A DNA stretch of 64,000 nt from Saonia flava (GCF_011927795.1 NZ_JAATJJ010000001.1:1140666-1204665); one strand, 5' to 3'; shown: positions 41,596 to 50,428, numbered from the stretch's first letter. The notes: generated from the sequence alone by a model not told the origin. Program-made: numbers and translations.

Positions 41596-41614
41596 AATTG
41601 AAATTAGCATTCTG

Positions 41615-42112
41615 ATGGAAAACCAAATATTAAGTCACGAAGAAATTCAGCATAAAGCAAAACGCATTGCATATCAAATTTACGAGACCAATGTAAACGA
41701 GCCTGAAATAATCATTGCCGGGATTGATGGAGGGGGATTGAATTTTGCTAAAAAAATCCAAACTATTCTTAAAAAAATCACCGAAGCCAAAATTACCTTG
41801 TGCAAGGTAACAATGGATAAGAAAAATCCTTTATCCAGTGGTGTTACCACTAGCATTCCTGAAAAGGAATATCACAATAAATCCGTTGTACTGGTTGATG
41901 ATGTACTGAACTCTGGAACCACTTTGATCTATGGTGTGCATCATTTCTTAAAAACACCATTGAAACAATTAAAAACGGCTGTCTTAGTTAATAGAAACCA
42001 TAAAAAATATCCTGTTAAAGCTGATTTTAAAGGAATCTCTCTATCAACTAGCCTACAAGAACATGTTCACGTAGAGTTTAAGACTAAGAACGACTCGGTT
42101 TACTTAAACTAA
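41615..42112 (+). CDS. PyrR-like phosphoribosyltransferase
   Basis: A 165-residue type I phosphoribosyltransferase. The PRPP-binding motif VVLVDDVLNSGTTL is intact, and the overall size and pattern (MENQILSHEEIQHKAKRIAYQIYE) recall PyrR/uracil phosphoribosyltransferases. No pyrimidine genes are adjacent, so regulator or enzyme role remains open. The 3' end overlaps the convergent aroK by nine bases. Confidence 0.9.
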   Translation: MENQILSHEEIQHKAKRIAYQIYETNVNEPEIIIAGIDGGGLNFAKKIQTILKKITEAKITLCKVTMDKKNPLSSGVTTSIPEKEYHNKSVVLVDDVLNSGTTLIYGVHHFLKTPLKQLKTAVLVNRNHKKYPVKADFKGISLSTSLQEHVHVEFKTKNDSVYLN

Positions 42113-42619
42113 AAGTTTTTCTATTTCCTCTGAAATTTCCTCTGGCGATTTCCCATCACATAAAACAGTATAATTTGCTTGGGAATAAAAATGGTTTCTT
42201 TCAAACAAATGTTTTCCAATAAACTCTGGTAAGTCCTCATCGGGCAAATTTTTAATCAAAGGTCTTTCATTTTTTTCTTTACACAGCCTTTCCACCAAAC
42301 CAGCAACAGATACCTTTAAATAAAAAACGTGTTCTGTTTCTTTTAAAATGGTTTCCATATTGCCACTATAACATGGTGTTCCACCTCCTGTAGAGAGTAT
42401 AAAATTATTTTTTTTGTTTAAGACCTCTTTTAAAAAAATATGTTCTTTATTTCTAAAAAAAATCTCTCCTTTCTCCTTAAAAATATCAGAAATAGTATTC
42501 TCCAGCTCGTTTTCAATATAGTCATCCAAATCTAAAAAGTTAATTTTCAAACTCTTGGCCAAAATCTTACCAATAGTAGACTTTCCACTTCCCATATAAC
42601 CCACAAGCACAATGCGCAT
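42104..42619 (-). CDS. aroK: Shikimate kinase
   Basis: Phosphorylates shikimate in aromatic amino-acid synthesis. 171 residues: Walker A GYMGSGKSTIGK, the shikimate-binding DLDDYIE and FFRNKEHIFL with its arginine, STGGGTPC, and ERNHFYSQANY lid region. The ATG at 42619 puts the P-loop close to the N-terminus, as in the family; an upstream TTG adds 12 nonconserved residues. Converges on the phosphoribosyltransferase gene. Confidence 0.97.
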   Translation of the reverse strand: MRIVLVGYMGSGKSTIGKILAKSLKINFLDLDDYIENELENTISDIFKEKGEIFFRNKEHIFLKEVLNKKNNFILSTGGGTPCYSGNMETILKETEHVFYLKVSVAGLVERLCKEKNERPLIKNLPDEDLPEFIGKHLFERNHFYSQANYTVLCDGKSPEEISEEIEKLLV

Positions 42620-42693
42620 TTCAATAAATTTTTGGCAAAAGTGGAGTAAATTCAATTGATTTCAAAAAAAAATAAATTTATATACAAATCGCC

Positions 42694-42723
42694 TTGCGAA
42701 ATAAATTAATGATGGTATATTTG
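42694..42723 (+). promoter_or_regulatory. Promoter of the tRNA-Lys gene
   Basis: TTG (42694-42696), 19 bases, TATATTTG (42716-42723): full match to the Bacteroidota promoter, 29 bases before the tRNA. Confidence 0.82.
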
Positions 42724-42752
42724 CACCCGCTAACAGCAATAGGCAACATTAT

Positions 42753-42825
42753 GACCTGGTAGCTCAGTTGGTAGAGCATCTCCCTTTTAAGGAGAGGGTC
42801 CTGGGTTCGAGCCCCAGCCAGGTCA
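42753..42825 (+). tRNA. tRNA-Lys (anticodon UUU)
   Basis: A complete 73-base cloverleaf: acceptor GACCTGG pairs with CCAGGTC, D arm GCTC/GAGC, anticodon stem TCTCC/GGAGA with loop CTTTTAA (anticodon TTT at 42786-42788), five-base variable loop, T arm CTGGG-TTCGAGC-CCCAG, discriminator A. The CCA end is not encoded. It has its own promoter and a terminator follows two bases later. Confidence 0.98.
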
Positions 42826-42826
42826 C

Positions 42827-42857
42827 AAAAGTTAAGTCACAGTACTTAACTTTTTTT
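42827..42857 (+). terminator. Intrinsic terminator between the two tRNA genes
   Basis: An 11-base stem (42827-42837 with 42844-42854), six-base loop, T run to 42857. It would end the tRNA-Lys transcript before tRNA-Leu. Confidence 0.85.
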
Positions 42858-42880
42858 GTTTAAATTACTTTCTTATAATT

Positions 42881-42964
42881 GCGCACGTGGCGGAATTGGT
42901 AGACGCGCCAGCTTGAGGGGCTGGTGGCCATTAGGTCGTGGAAGTTCGAGTCTTCTCGTGCGCA
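42881..42964 (+). tRNA. tRNA-Leu (anticodon GAG)
   Basis: An 84-base class II tRNA: acceptor GCGCACG with CGTGCGC, D arm GCGGAATTGGTAGACGC, anticodon stem CCAGC/GCTGG with loop TTGAGGG (anticodon GAG at 42915-42917), a long variable arm, T arm with TTCGAGT, discriminator A. CCA is not encoded. No clear TAnnTTTG box lies between the tRNA-Lys terminator and this gene, so how it is transcribed is open. Confidence 0.97.
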
Positions 42965-42997
42965 CAATAATATATTTTTTTCCTTCTTTTGATTTTC

Positions 42998-43038
42998 TTG
43001 ATTAAATCAAACACATTTGTACCATAAATTTTATGGTA
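42998..43038. promoter_or_regulatory. Two perfect palindromes before the hydroxyproline operon
   Basis: A 13-base palindrome (TTGATTAAATCAA, 42998-43010) and a 19-base palindrome (TACCATAAATTTTATGGTA, 43020-43038) lie side by side, centres 25 bases apart, 45-85 bases before the first gene of the operon. Their symmetry and place suit an operator for a dimeric repressor or activator. A near -7 box (TACCTTTA, 43045-43052) follows directly. The regulator itself is not in the window. Confidence 0.55.
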
Positions 43039-43083
43039 AATCTTTACCTTTAGACTTCAACTATTTTAAATCAAATAAATACT

Positions 43084-43998
43084 ATGAGTCTAGTATGGAA
43101 AGGTGTTATGCCAGCTGTAACCACTAAGTTTACCCAAAATGATGAATTGGATTTGGACATGTTCCAAACCAACATAAAAGCGCAGTTGGATGCAGGTGTT
43201 GAAGGAATTATTTTAGGAGGCACTTTGGGTGAGGCAAGTACACTTTCCCCTAAAGAAAAGAGTATTCTTGTAAAAGAAACAGTGATTTTAGCTAATGGGA
43301 GTGTACCTACTATAATCAATATTGCAGAGCAGACCACAAAAGGGGCTATTGACACAGCACACATTGCAGAGAAAGATGGCGCCCAAGGTCTTATGTTATT
43401 GCCTCCTATGAGATACAAAGCAGACAGTAGAGAAACTATTACCTATTTCTCGGAAATAGCCAAAAACACATCACTGCCCATTATGCTCTATAACAATCCC
43501 ATTGATTATGGAATTGAAATCACTTTGGATATGTTGGATGAACTAACCCCCCATAACAACATCCAAGCGGTAAAGGAATCCACAAGGGATATTTCCAATG
43601 TGACCAGAATTAGAAACCGATTTGGTAGCAGATACAGTATTTTAACCGGTGTTGATACCTTGGGAATGGAAAGCCTATTAATGGGAGCCGACGGTTGGGT
43701 TGCGGGTTTAGTATGTGCTTTCCCTAGAGAGACTGTTGCCATTTATAAATTGATAAAGGCAAATAGAATCGAAGAGGCACTTAAAATTTATCGTTGGTTT
43801 TTACCCCTACTAGAGTTGGATGTAAGCACCAAACTAGTGCAAAACATTAAACTAGCGGAAGTTCACACGGGAATAGGAACAGAAAATGTAAGAGCTCCCA
43901 GATTGCCTTTGGCAGGCAAGGAACGAGAACGTGTTTTGGCCATTATTGAGGAAGGTCTGCGAACAAGACCTACCCTACCCAACTATAAATCCATCTAG
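43084..43998 (+). CDS. DapA-family deaminase of hydroxyproline catabolism
   Basis: A 304-residue TIM-barrel lyase of the dihydrodipicolinate synthase/N-acetylneuraminate lyase family. The Schiff-base lysine is Lys164 (IQAVKES), with GGTLGEAS and the YNNP tyrosine motif. Given its neighbours, it is probably 1-pyrroline-4-hydroxy-2-carboxylate deaminase, which makes 2-oxoglutarate semialdehyde and ammonia. A role in lysine synthesis is unlikely because the operon holds only catabolic genes. First gene of the operon, 119 bases after tRNA-Leu, behind two palindromes. Confidence 0.9.
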   Translation: MSLVWKGVMPAVTTKFTQNDELDLDMFQTNIKAQLDAGVEGIILGGTLGEASTLSPKEKSILVKETVILANGSVPTIINIAEQTTKGAIDTAHIAEKDGAQGLMLLPPMRYKADSRETITYFSEIAKNTSLPIMLYNNPIDYGIEITLDMLDELTPHNNIQAVKESTRDISNVTRIRNRFGSRYSILTGVDTLGMESLLMGADGWVAGLVCAFPRETVAIYKLIKANRIEEALKIYRWFLPLLELDVSTKLVQNIKLAEVHTGIGTENVRAPRLPLAGKERERVLAIIEEGLRTRPTLPNYKSI

Positions 43999-44036
43999 AA
44001 GAAGTATTTTTAAAAGCATCAAACCACAATTAAAAC

Positions 44037-45617
44037 ATGATTACAGGAAAAAATTATATCGGAAGTAAATTAGTAGGTTCCCATAAACCTTTTAAAACCT
44101 TCAATCCAAAAAGTAATAGTGAAAATCCTTATGAATTTTACGAGGCTTCCTCGGAAGATATCAACAAGGCAGTTGCTATTGCCAAAGAAGCTTTTTACAC
44201 CTACAAGAACATAAGTGGTGCTAAAAAAAGTGAATTTCTAAATGCCATAGCTGATGAGATTTTAGCTCTGGGGGATGAATTAATTAACACTTACACTCAA
44301 GAATCTGGGTTGCCAGAAGGGAGAGCTATTGGAGAACGAGGAAGAACTATGGGACAATTGCGACTTTTCGCAAATTTAGTTGCCGAAGGATCTTGGTTAG
44401 AAGCATCTATTGATACAGCCCAACCTAAAAGAGAGCCTCTTCCAAAAGCCGATATTAGAAAAATGTTGATTCCTATGGGACCGGTAGTTGTTTTTGGAGC
44501 CAGTAACTTCCCATTGGCTTTTTCAACCGCAGGTGGAGACACGGCATCGGCATTAGCTTCTGGTTGCCCTGTAATTGTAAAATCCCATCCCATGCATGCG
44601 GGTACTGGTGAATTGGTGTCATCTGCCATAATCAAAGCAGCTAAAAAAACAGGAATGCCCAATGGCGTTTTTTCCAACCTCAACAGTAGTGGCATTGAGG
44701 TTGGTGTTGAACTAACCAAACATCCAGATATAAAATGTGTTGTCTTTACAGGTAGTTTTCGAGGTGGGAAAGCCTTATTTGATATTGCAAACAGCAGACC
44801 CGAGCCCATTCCCGTATTTGCAGAAATGGGAAGTATTAATCCTGTTGTTTTGCTACCTGAAGCTTTAAAAAGTAGTTCGGATAGCCTAGCTAAAAATTTA
44901 GCAGGTTCCATAACGCTGGGCGCAGGACAATTTTGTACCAATCCAGGGCTGGTTTTAAGTATTAAAAGTAAAGAACTTACTTCTTTTTCTAAAACTCTTT
45001 CTGAACTGTTACAAGATATGGATGCTTCTTGTATGCTTCACCCAAATATAAAGCGCACATACGAACAAAATCAGAATGAGATAACCTCCCAAGAACATAT
45101 TTCCGTACTTACCAATTCTCCAGGGACTACAGAAATTAATTTTGTGGAACCACAATTGGCCACCGTTGAAGGAAGCGTATTTTTAAAAAATCCTACCCTA
45201 CATAAAGAGGTATTTGGTCCTTTTTCATTAATTGTTCAGTGCATAGACGAAGAAGAACTTTTAAAGGTCGTCAAATGCCTTGAAGGACAGTTAACAGCCA
45301 CATTAATGGCTGATGACAATGAACTGTCCAAATACCCAGAACTTGTAAATCATTTACTGGAAAAAGTAGGACGATTGATATACAATGGTATGCCTACAGG
45401 AGTAGAAGTATGCCCATCCATGCAACACGGCGGACCCTATCCTTCAACCACGGACAGCAGGTTTACTTCAGTTGGAACTGGTGCAATCAAGCGTTTTGTT
45501 AGACCTTTAAGTTATCAAAATTGGCCACACGACCTGCTACCTGATGAGTTAAAAAACGAAAACCCATTGGAAATTTATAGAATCGTGAATGGAGAATACT
45601 CTCAAGGCACCATTTAA
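44037..45617 (+). CDS. 2-oxoglutarate semialdehyde dehydrogenase (NADP+)
   Basis: A 526-residue aldehyde dehydrogenase of the ketoglutarate-semialdehyde type. Catalytic Cys300 lies in GAGQFCTNPGL and the catalytic Glu in PVFAEMGSINPV; the NAD(P) loop is FTGSFRGGKALF. The long N-terminal (ITGKNYIGSKLVGSHKPFKTFNP) and the C-terminal GPYPSTTDSRFTSVG are typical of this subfamily. It would oxidise the product of the preceding deaminase to 2-oxoglutarate, completing the pathway into the citric acid cycle. 38 bases after the deaminase, 12 before the peptidase. Confidence 0.92.
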   Translation: MITGKNYIGSKLVGSHKPFKTFNPKSNSENPYEFYEASSEDINKAVAIAKEAFYTYKNISGAKKSEFLNAIADEILALGDELINTYTQESGLPEGRAIGERGRTMGQLRLFANLVAEGSWLEASIDTAQPKREPLPKADIRKMLIPMGPVVVFGASNFPLAFSTAGGDTASALASGCPVIVKSHPMHAGTGELVSSAIIKAAKKTGMPNGVFSNLNSSGIEVGVELTKHPDIKCVVFTGSFRGGKALFDIANSRPEPIPVFAEMGSINPVVLLPEALKSSSDSLAKNLAGSITLGAGQFCTNPGLVLSIKSKELTSFSKTLSELLQDMDASCMLHPNIKRTYEQNQNEITSQEHISVLTNSPGTTEINFVEPQLATVEGSVFLKNPTLHKEVFGPFSLIVQCIDEEELLKVVKCLEGQLTATLMADDNELSKYPELVNHLLEKVGRLIYNGMPTGVEVCPSMQHGGPYPSTTDSRFTSVGTGAIKRFVRPLSYQNWPHDLLPDELKNENPLEIYRIVNGEYSQGTI

Positions 45618-45629
45618 ACTTCCTGGTAT

Positions 45630-47357
45630 ATGAAAAAAATCTTGATATCACTTTTGATTGTTTGTATTGGTTGTAAAAAAGAGCATTCTAACCTATCGGA
45701 TTCAGAAATTGCATTAAACCAAATAATTGAAAAATACCAAGATTATAAGGGGTACGATGAAAAAGAATATCCTTTGGGCATCTATACTAAAGAACATTAT
45801 CATGAAAGTGCCAAATTTGCACAAACTATACTGGATGAATTGTCCAAGGTTAAAATTGATGACTTAAATGGGACTGATAAAATATCGGCCGAACTTTTAA
45901 AATTTGTCCTTGAAGAACAAATAGATTATTATGAATATGGGGAATATTTAAATCCTTTACTTTCAGATTCCGGTTTTCATGTAAGTTTCCCCTACATGGT
46001 AAGACCACTTACAAATTATGAACAAATCAAGAATTATTTAAGAAAATTAAACGCTATACCCGTCCGTGTTGACCAACAATTAAAAAACATCAAAGAAGGA
46101 TTGGAAAAAGGGGTTTCCCAACCCAAAGTTATTTTTAAAGAATATGAGTCAACATACAACACCCATATTGTAGACAATTTTGAAGACAGTTTTTTTTATT
46201 CACCTTTTAAAAACTTACCAGAGTCATTAACTATAGAACAAAAAGACTCAGTTCTTGAAGTTGCAGAATTGACCATTAAAACCAATGTAATTCCTCAGTT
46301 TAGGCGTATAAAATCATTTTTTGAGGAGGATTATTTACCCAACACCAGAACTACCCTAGGAGTCTCTGAAATTCCGAACGGGGAAGCATATTACCAGAAT
46401 AAAATTAATTTTTACACCACCAGTACAGATTATACTGCAGATGACATCCACAAAATTGGGTTAGCAGAAGTGGCAAGAATTAAGGCCGAAATGGAAAAAA
46501 TAATTCAAGAACTTAATTTTCAGGGAACCTTTCAAGATTTTCTGAGTTTTTTACGAACGGACAAACAATTCTATGCAAAAACCCCCAAGGAGTTATTAAT
46601 GATTGCTAGGGACATGGCAAAAAGAGTAGATGGCCAACTACCAAGATTCTTCAAAACTCTTCCCAGAAAACCATATGGGGTAGCTCCAGTTCCAGATGCG
46701 ATAGCACCAAAATACACAGGAGGCAGATATGTGGGGACCAGTGCCAACAGTACAGAACCAGGTTATTATTGGGTAAACACCTATGACCTCCCAAGCCGGA
46801 CACTTTACACCCTGCCTTCTTTAACCGTTCATGAAGCAGTCCCAGGACATCATTTACAAGGTGCTTTAAATTCGGAGCTAGGAGACAGTATTCCAAAATT
46901 CAGAAAAAATTTATATCTCTCGGCCTATGGAGAAGGCTGGGGGCTTTATTCTGAATTTTTAGCTGAGGAAATGGGTATATATACAACTCCTTATGAACAT
47001 TTTGGAAAATTAACCTATGAAATGTGGAGAGCATGTAGGTTGGTGGTAGATACTGGAATTCATGCAAAAGGTTGGACAAGGGAGCAAGTTGTGGATTATA
47101 TGTCTTCTAACACAGCTTTGTCCTTACATGAAATAAATACAGAAACAGATAGATATATTTCATGGCCTGGGCAGGCCCTATCCTATAAAATGGGTGAAAT
47201 TAAAATAAGGGAGCTGCGAAAAAAAGCTGAAAAAGAACTGGGAAGTAAATTCGACATTAGGGACTTTCACGAAGTAATTTTGGAACAGGGAACTGTAACA
47301 CTTTCTACTTTGGAAAACAGAATCAATGCCTATATATCAAAAACAATAAATGAGTAG
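45630..47357 (+). CDS. DUF885 zinc-peptidase-like lipoprotein
   Basis: A 575-residue lipoprotein (signal MKKILISLLIVCIGC with lipobox) followed by a DUF885 domain. The likely zinc site is in LTVHEAVPGHHLQ, a HEAxPGHH motif of the family, with YGEGWGLYSEFLAEEMG further on. DUF885 proteins are thought to be metallo-carboxypeptidase-like. Located in the middle of the hydroxyproline operon and overlapping the epimerase gene by eight bases, it may release amino acids from proline-rich peptides in the periplasm or at the surface; this is inference from context. Confidence 0.88.
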   Translation: MKKILISLLIVCIGCKKEHSNLSDSEIALNQIIEKYQDYKGYDEKEYPLGIYTKEHYHESAKFAQTILDELSKVKIDDLNGTDKISAELLKFVLEEQIDYYEYGEYLNPLLSDSGFHVSFPYMVRPLTNYEQIKNYLRKLNAIPVRVDQQLKNIKEGLEKGVSQPKVIFKEYESTYNTHIVDNFEDSFFYSPFKNLPESLTIEQKDSVLEVAELTIKTNVIPQFRRIKSFFEEDYLPNTRTTLGVSEIPNGEAYYQNKINFYTTSTDYTADDIHKIGLAEVARIKAEMEKIIQELNFQGTFQDFLSFLRTDKQFYAKTPKELLMIARDMAKRVDGQLPRFFKTLPRKPYGVAPVPDAIAPKYTGGRYVGTSANSTEPGYYWVNTYDLPSRTLYTLPSLTVHEAVPGHHLQGALNSELGDSIPKFRKNLYLSAYGEGWGLYSEFLAEEMGIYTTPYEHFGKLTYEMWRACRLVVDTGIHAKGWTREQVVDYMSSNTALSLHEINTETDRYISWPGQALSYKMGEIKIRELRKKAEKELGSKFDIRDFHEVILEQGTVTLSTLENRINAYISKTINE

Positions 47358-48351
47358 TTATACTTTTAGTTGTATTGATGCCCATACCTGCGGAAATCCA
47401 GTTCGATTGGTAAGAATGGGCGGTCCCATACTTGTTGGGAACAACATGAGTGAAAAACGACAACATTTTTTAAAAGAGTATGATTGGATACGTAAAGGGT
47501 TAATGTTTGAACCGCGTGGACATGATATGATGAGCGGTAGCATTCTTTATCCTCCAAGTAATCCAGAAAATGATTTTGGGGTCATATTTATAGAAACTAG
47601 TGGTTGTCTTCCCATGTGCGGACATGGAACCATTGGCACAGTAACCATAGCCCTGGAAGAAGGATTAATTCAACCTAAAAAAGAAGGTGAGCTTAAAATG
47701 GAGGCCCCAGCGGGTTTAGTAAAAATAAAGTACACCCAAGAAGGAAAGAAAGTAACCTCTGTAAGATTGACCAACGTAAAATCCTACCTGGCAAAAGAAA
47801 ATATTGAAGTTCATTGCCCAAGTTTAGGAAAACTTATAATTGATGTTTCCTATGGAGGCAATTTTTATGCAATTATAGACCCTCAAGAAAACTTTAAAGG
47901 TCTGGAACACTATAAAGCCGAACAATTGATTGGTTGGAGTAGAATATTAAGGGATGAAATAAATAAGAAACATTCTTTTGTTCACCCAGAGGATGCTACC
48001 ATAAATGGCTTAAGTCATATTTTGTGGACAGGAAAAACCATTTCACCCAAGGCTACCGCAAGAAATGCGGTTTTTTATGGGGATAAAGCTATAGATCGAT
48101 CACCATGTGGTACTGGAACATCTGCTCGTATGGCGCAATGGTATGCCAAAGGTAAGCTCATAAAAGGTGATGAATTTGTACATGAAAGCATTATTGGAAG
48201 TCAGTTTGTGGGTCGCATTGAGGAAGAAACTACCATTGGGAACAAAAAGGCCATTGTACCCAGCATTGAAGGTTGGGCCCGTATTTACGGTTACAATAAA
48301 ATATTAATTGATGAGGAAGATCCTTATGCAGAAGGGTTTCAGGTAATTTAA
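47350..48351 (+). CDS. 4-hydroxyproline epimerase (proline racemase family)
   Basis: A 333-residue cofactor-free epimerase. Both catalytic cysteines are present: Cys90 in GCLPMCGHGTIGT and Cys253 in DRSPCGTGTSARMA. Having both, with the hydroxyproline-catabolic neighbours, points to trans-4-hydroxy-L-proline 2-epimerase, giving cis-4-hydroxy-D-proline, rather than to the Thr-containing dehydratase branch. Starts inside the end of the DUF885 gene, so it is cotranslated. Proline racemase is the alternative activity and the residue that separates them needs an alignment. Confidence 0.92.
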   Translation: MSSYTFSCIDAHTCGNPVRLVRMGGPILVGNNMSEKRQHFLKEYDWIRKGLMFEPRGHDMMSGSILYPPSNPENDFGVIFIETSGCLPMCGHGTIGTVTIALEEGLIQPKKEGELKMEAPAGLVKIKYTQEGKKVTSVRLTNVKSYLAKENIEVHCPSLGKLIIDVSYGGNFYAIIDPQENFKGLEHYKAEQLIGWSRILRDEINKKHSFVHPEDATINGLSHILWTGKTISPKATARNAVFYGDKAIDRSPCGTGTSARMAQWYAKGKLIKGDEFVHESIIGSQFVGRIEEETTIGNKKAIVPSIEGWARIYGYNKILIDEEDPYAEGFQVI

Positions 48352-48370
48352 TATGAAAAAGTAGAAAGTA

Positions 48371-49618
48371 TTGAAAAATGTCATTATTGTTGGAGGAGGA
48401 ATCGTAGGGTTAAGCTGTGCCTATTATCTTTTGAAAGAAGATTATAACATTACCATTATTGACAAATCAGATTTAAGTGGTGGTGCGTCCTATGTAAATG
48501 CTGGTTATTTAACCCCTAGCCATATTATTCCCTTGGCCTCACCTGGGATGATGGCAAAAGGCATTAAATGGATGTTCAACAGTAGCAGTCCTTTTTATAT
48601 GAAACCCAGATTGGATTTGGATTTTATAAAATGGGCATGGAGCTTTAATAAATCATCTTCCAAAGCCAATGTAGAAAAGGCCATTCCTTTGATTAAGGAC
48701 ATTAATCTTTTAAGCAAGGAATTATATACGGATTTATATGATTCCGGTGAATTGGGTGATTTTCAATTGGAAAAAAAAGGCCTGTTGATGCTCTACAAAA
48801 CTGAAAAAGAAGGAAAACATGAAAAAGAAGTTGCCAAAAGAGCCCAGGACATTGGGTTGGAAGTAAAAGAACTTTTATTAAGTGAATTGAATACTTTACA
48901 GCCCAATCTTAGCAATGAAATTTTGGGAGCTGTCCATTATGAGTGTGATGCCCATACCACACCAACTGAAATCATGAAAAAGTTAAAAACCTATTTAAAG
49001 AAACAAAATGTCGTTTTCAAAATTAATGAAGAAGTGCAGGACTTTAAATTAAGTGGTAATCAAATCAAGGAAATTATTACTGACAAAGGTACATACTCTG
49101 CAGATGAAATTGTGTTGGCCTCTGGTTCTTGGAGTCAGAAATTATCCCAAAAAATAGGATTGAACATCTCAGTGCAACCTGGAAAAGGGTACCGCATCAA
49201 TGTGCATAGGGAAACTCCTGTGAAATTACCTGCAGTTTTAATGGAAGCCAAATGTGCTGTTACGCCTATGAGGGGCTTTACTCGCTTTGCAGGCACTATG
49301 GAACTATCTGGAATCAATAACAAAATAAGAAAAGAAAGGGTTGCCGCAATTGCCCAGGCAGCCAGTAATTATTACAATAATTTAACCATAACCCAAGAGG
49401 AAAAATTAGAAGCCCAATATGGCCTAAGGCCTGTTTCACCAGACGGATTGCCATATATAGGCAGAACGTCCAAATACAATAACCTAAGTATTGCCACTGG
49501 ACACGCCATGATGGGATGGAGTTTGGGACCGGCAACGGGAAAATTGATTTCTGAAGTTCTTACAAACAAAAAACCATCTATGAACATAGACGGTTTTAAT
49601 CCAGAAAGAAAATTCTAG
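48371..49618 (+). CDS. FAD-dependent D-amino acid (cis-4-hydroxy-D-proline) dehydrogenase
   Basis: A 415-residue FAD oxidoreductase of the DAO family: the dinucleotide fold VGGGIVGLSCAYYL starts at residue 6, and the C-terminal LRPVSPDGLPYIGRTSKYNNLSIATGHAMMGWSLGPATG is as in DadA-type enzymes. In this operon it should oxidise cis-4-hydroxy-D-proline to the pyrroline taken by the DapA-family deaminase. The start is TTG at 48371. In frame 18 bases upstream is ATG-AAA-AAG-TAG, i.e. an ATG cut off by a stop after three codons, so the TTG is the only possible start near the fold. Last gene of the operon. Confidence 0.9.
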   Translation: MKNVIIVGGGIVGLSCAYYLLKEDYNITIIDKSDLSGGASYVNAGYLTPSHIIPLASPGMMAKGIKWMFNSSSPFYMKPRLDLDFIKWAWSFNKSSSKANVEKAIPLIKDINLLSKELYTDLYDSGELGDFQLEKKGLLMLYKTEKEGKHEKEVAKRAQDIGLEVKELLLSELNTLQPNLSNEILGAVHYECDAHTTPTEIMKKLKTYLKKQNVVFKINEEVQDFKLSGNQIKEIITDKGTYSADEIVLASGSWSQKLSQKIGLNISVQPGKGYRINVHRETPVKLPAVLMEAKCAVTPMRGFTRFAGTMELSGINNKIRKERVAAIAQAASNYYNNLTITQEEKLEAQYGLRPVSPDGLPYIGRTSKYNNLSIATGHAMMGWSLGPATGKLISEVLTNKKPSMNIDGFNPERKF

Positions 49619-50335
49619 TTATAATTCTTTTATTTTAACATCCCGGAACCAAACCCCAGCTCCATGGTCTTGTAGTGCCAAATAACCTGAATTGGTTTTA
49701 CCATAGTCAGGGTAATCATTCCATTTACCACTATTTCTTTTGGTATTCCAATCTTCGGTAAACTTATCAAACTCCACAATTTTTTCCCCGTTCAACCAGT
49801 GTTGAACTTTTCCATGGTCAAAAACAATTTTGGTAGAATTCCACTCACCTACAGGTTTAAGCTTTTTCTTATCATTCGCTAAATGCATGGCATAATTGGC
49901 ACCTGTTTTTTGCCAATCTTCAATAGGTTCAGGAAAACCTACATCATCCAAAATTTGATATTCTGGTGCTGTTTGGTATGGTGAATGGTAGATGGTATCT
50001 TCTACCGCATGGTAAAAGACTCCACTATTTCCGCCTTCACTTATTTTCCATTCCAAACTAAGTTCAAAATTATCATATTGTTTCATTGAAATAATATCCC
50101 CACCTGAATCCCCTGCCTTTCCAAAACATTCAATGATGCCATTTTCAATCTTCCAATTATCAGGTAAATTGCTCATATTATACCCCCGCCAGTGCTTGGC
50201 ATCCATTAAAGAAACCCATTCATTGGATTCGACGACTACTTCTTCTGATACATCAGTATCAATTTTTTCCTTCTTAACATCCTTGCAGGCAAAGGCCAAC
50301 ACCGATAAACAAAAAAGCGTTATTAGTTTTTTCAT
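49619..50335 (-). CDS. DUF1080 (3-keto-disaccharide hydrolase-type) lipoprotein
   Basis: A 238-residue lipoprotein: signal MKKLITLFCLSVLAFAC, then a DUF1080 concanavalin-like domain with EWVSLMDAKHWRGYNM, EWKISEGGNSGVFYHAVED, PEYQILDD and GYLALQDHGAGVWFRDVKIKEL. Such proteins hydrolyse 3-keto-glycosides or bind glycans; a keto-sugar dehydrogenase is not adjacent. Converges, without a gap, on the hydroxyproline operon. No terminator is visible between them. Confidence 0.92.
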   Translation of the reverse strand: MKKLITLFCLSVLAFACKDVKKEKIDTDVSEEVVVESNEWVSLMDAKHWRGYNMSNLPDNWKIENGIIECFGKAGDSGGDIISMKQYDNFELSLEWKISEGGNSGVFYHAVEDTIYHSPYQTAPEYQILDDVGFPEPIEDWQKTGANYAMHLANDKKKLKPVGEWNSTKIVFDHGKVQHWLNGEKIVEFDKFTEDWNTKRNSGKWNDYPDYGKTNSGYLALQDHGAGVWFRDVKIKEL

Positions 50336-50428
50336 GTTTGGTTTACTATTAAATTATTCACAAATCATTAATAAATTGTACTTCAATTTATCCAAATAAA
50401 ATGACTCTTCCTAATGAATAAAGGGGAC

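Noticed and set aside
42873-42881. TATAATTG before tRNA-Leu as a promoter -7/-10 box
   Set aside because: It touches the first base of the mature tRNA, so transcription from it would start inside the tRNA; also one mismatch to TAnnTTTG and no -33 at proper spacing.
44297-44941. A 214-codon open frame on the minus strand
   Set aside because: Antisense to the aldehyde dehydrogenase with its catalytic Cys and Glu; no conserved features of its own.
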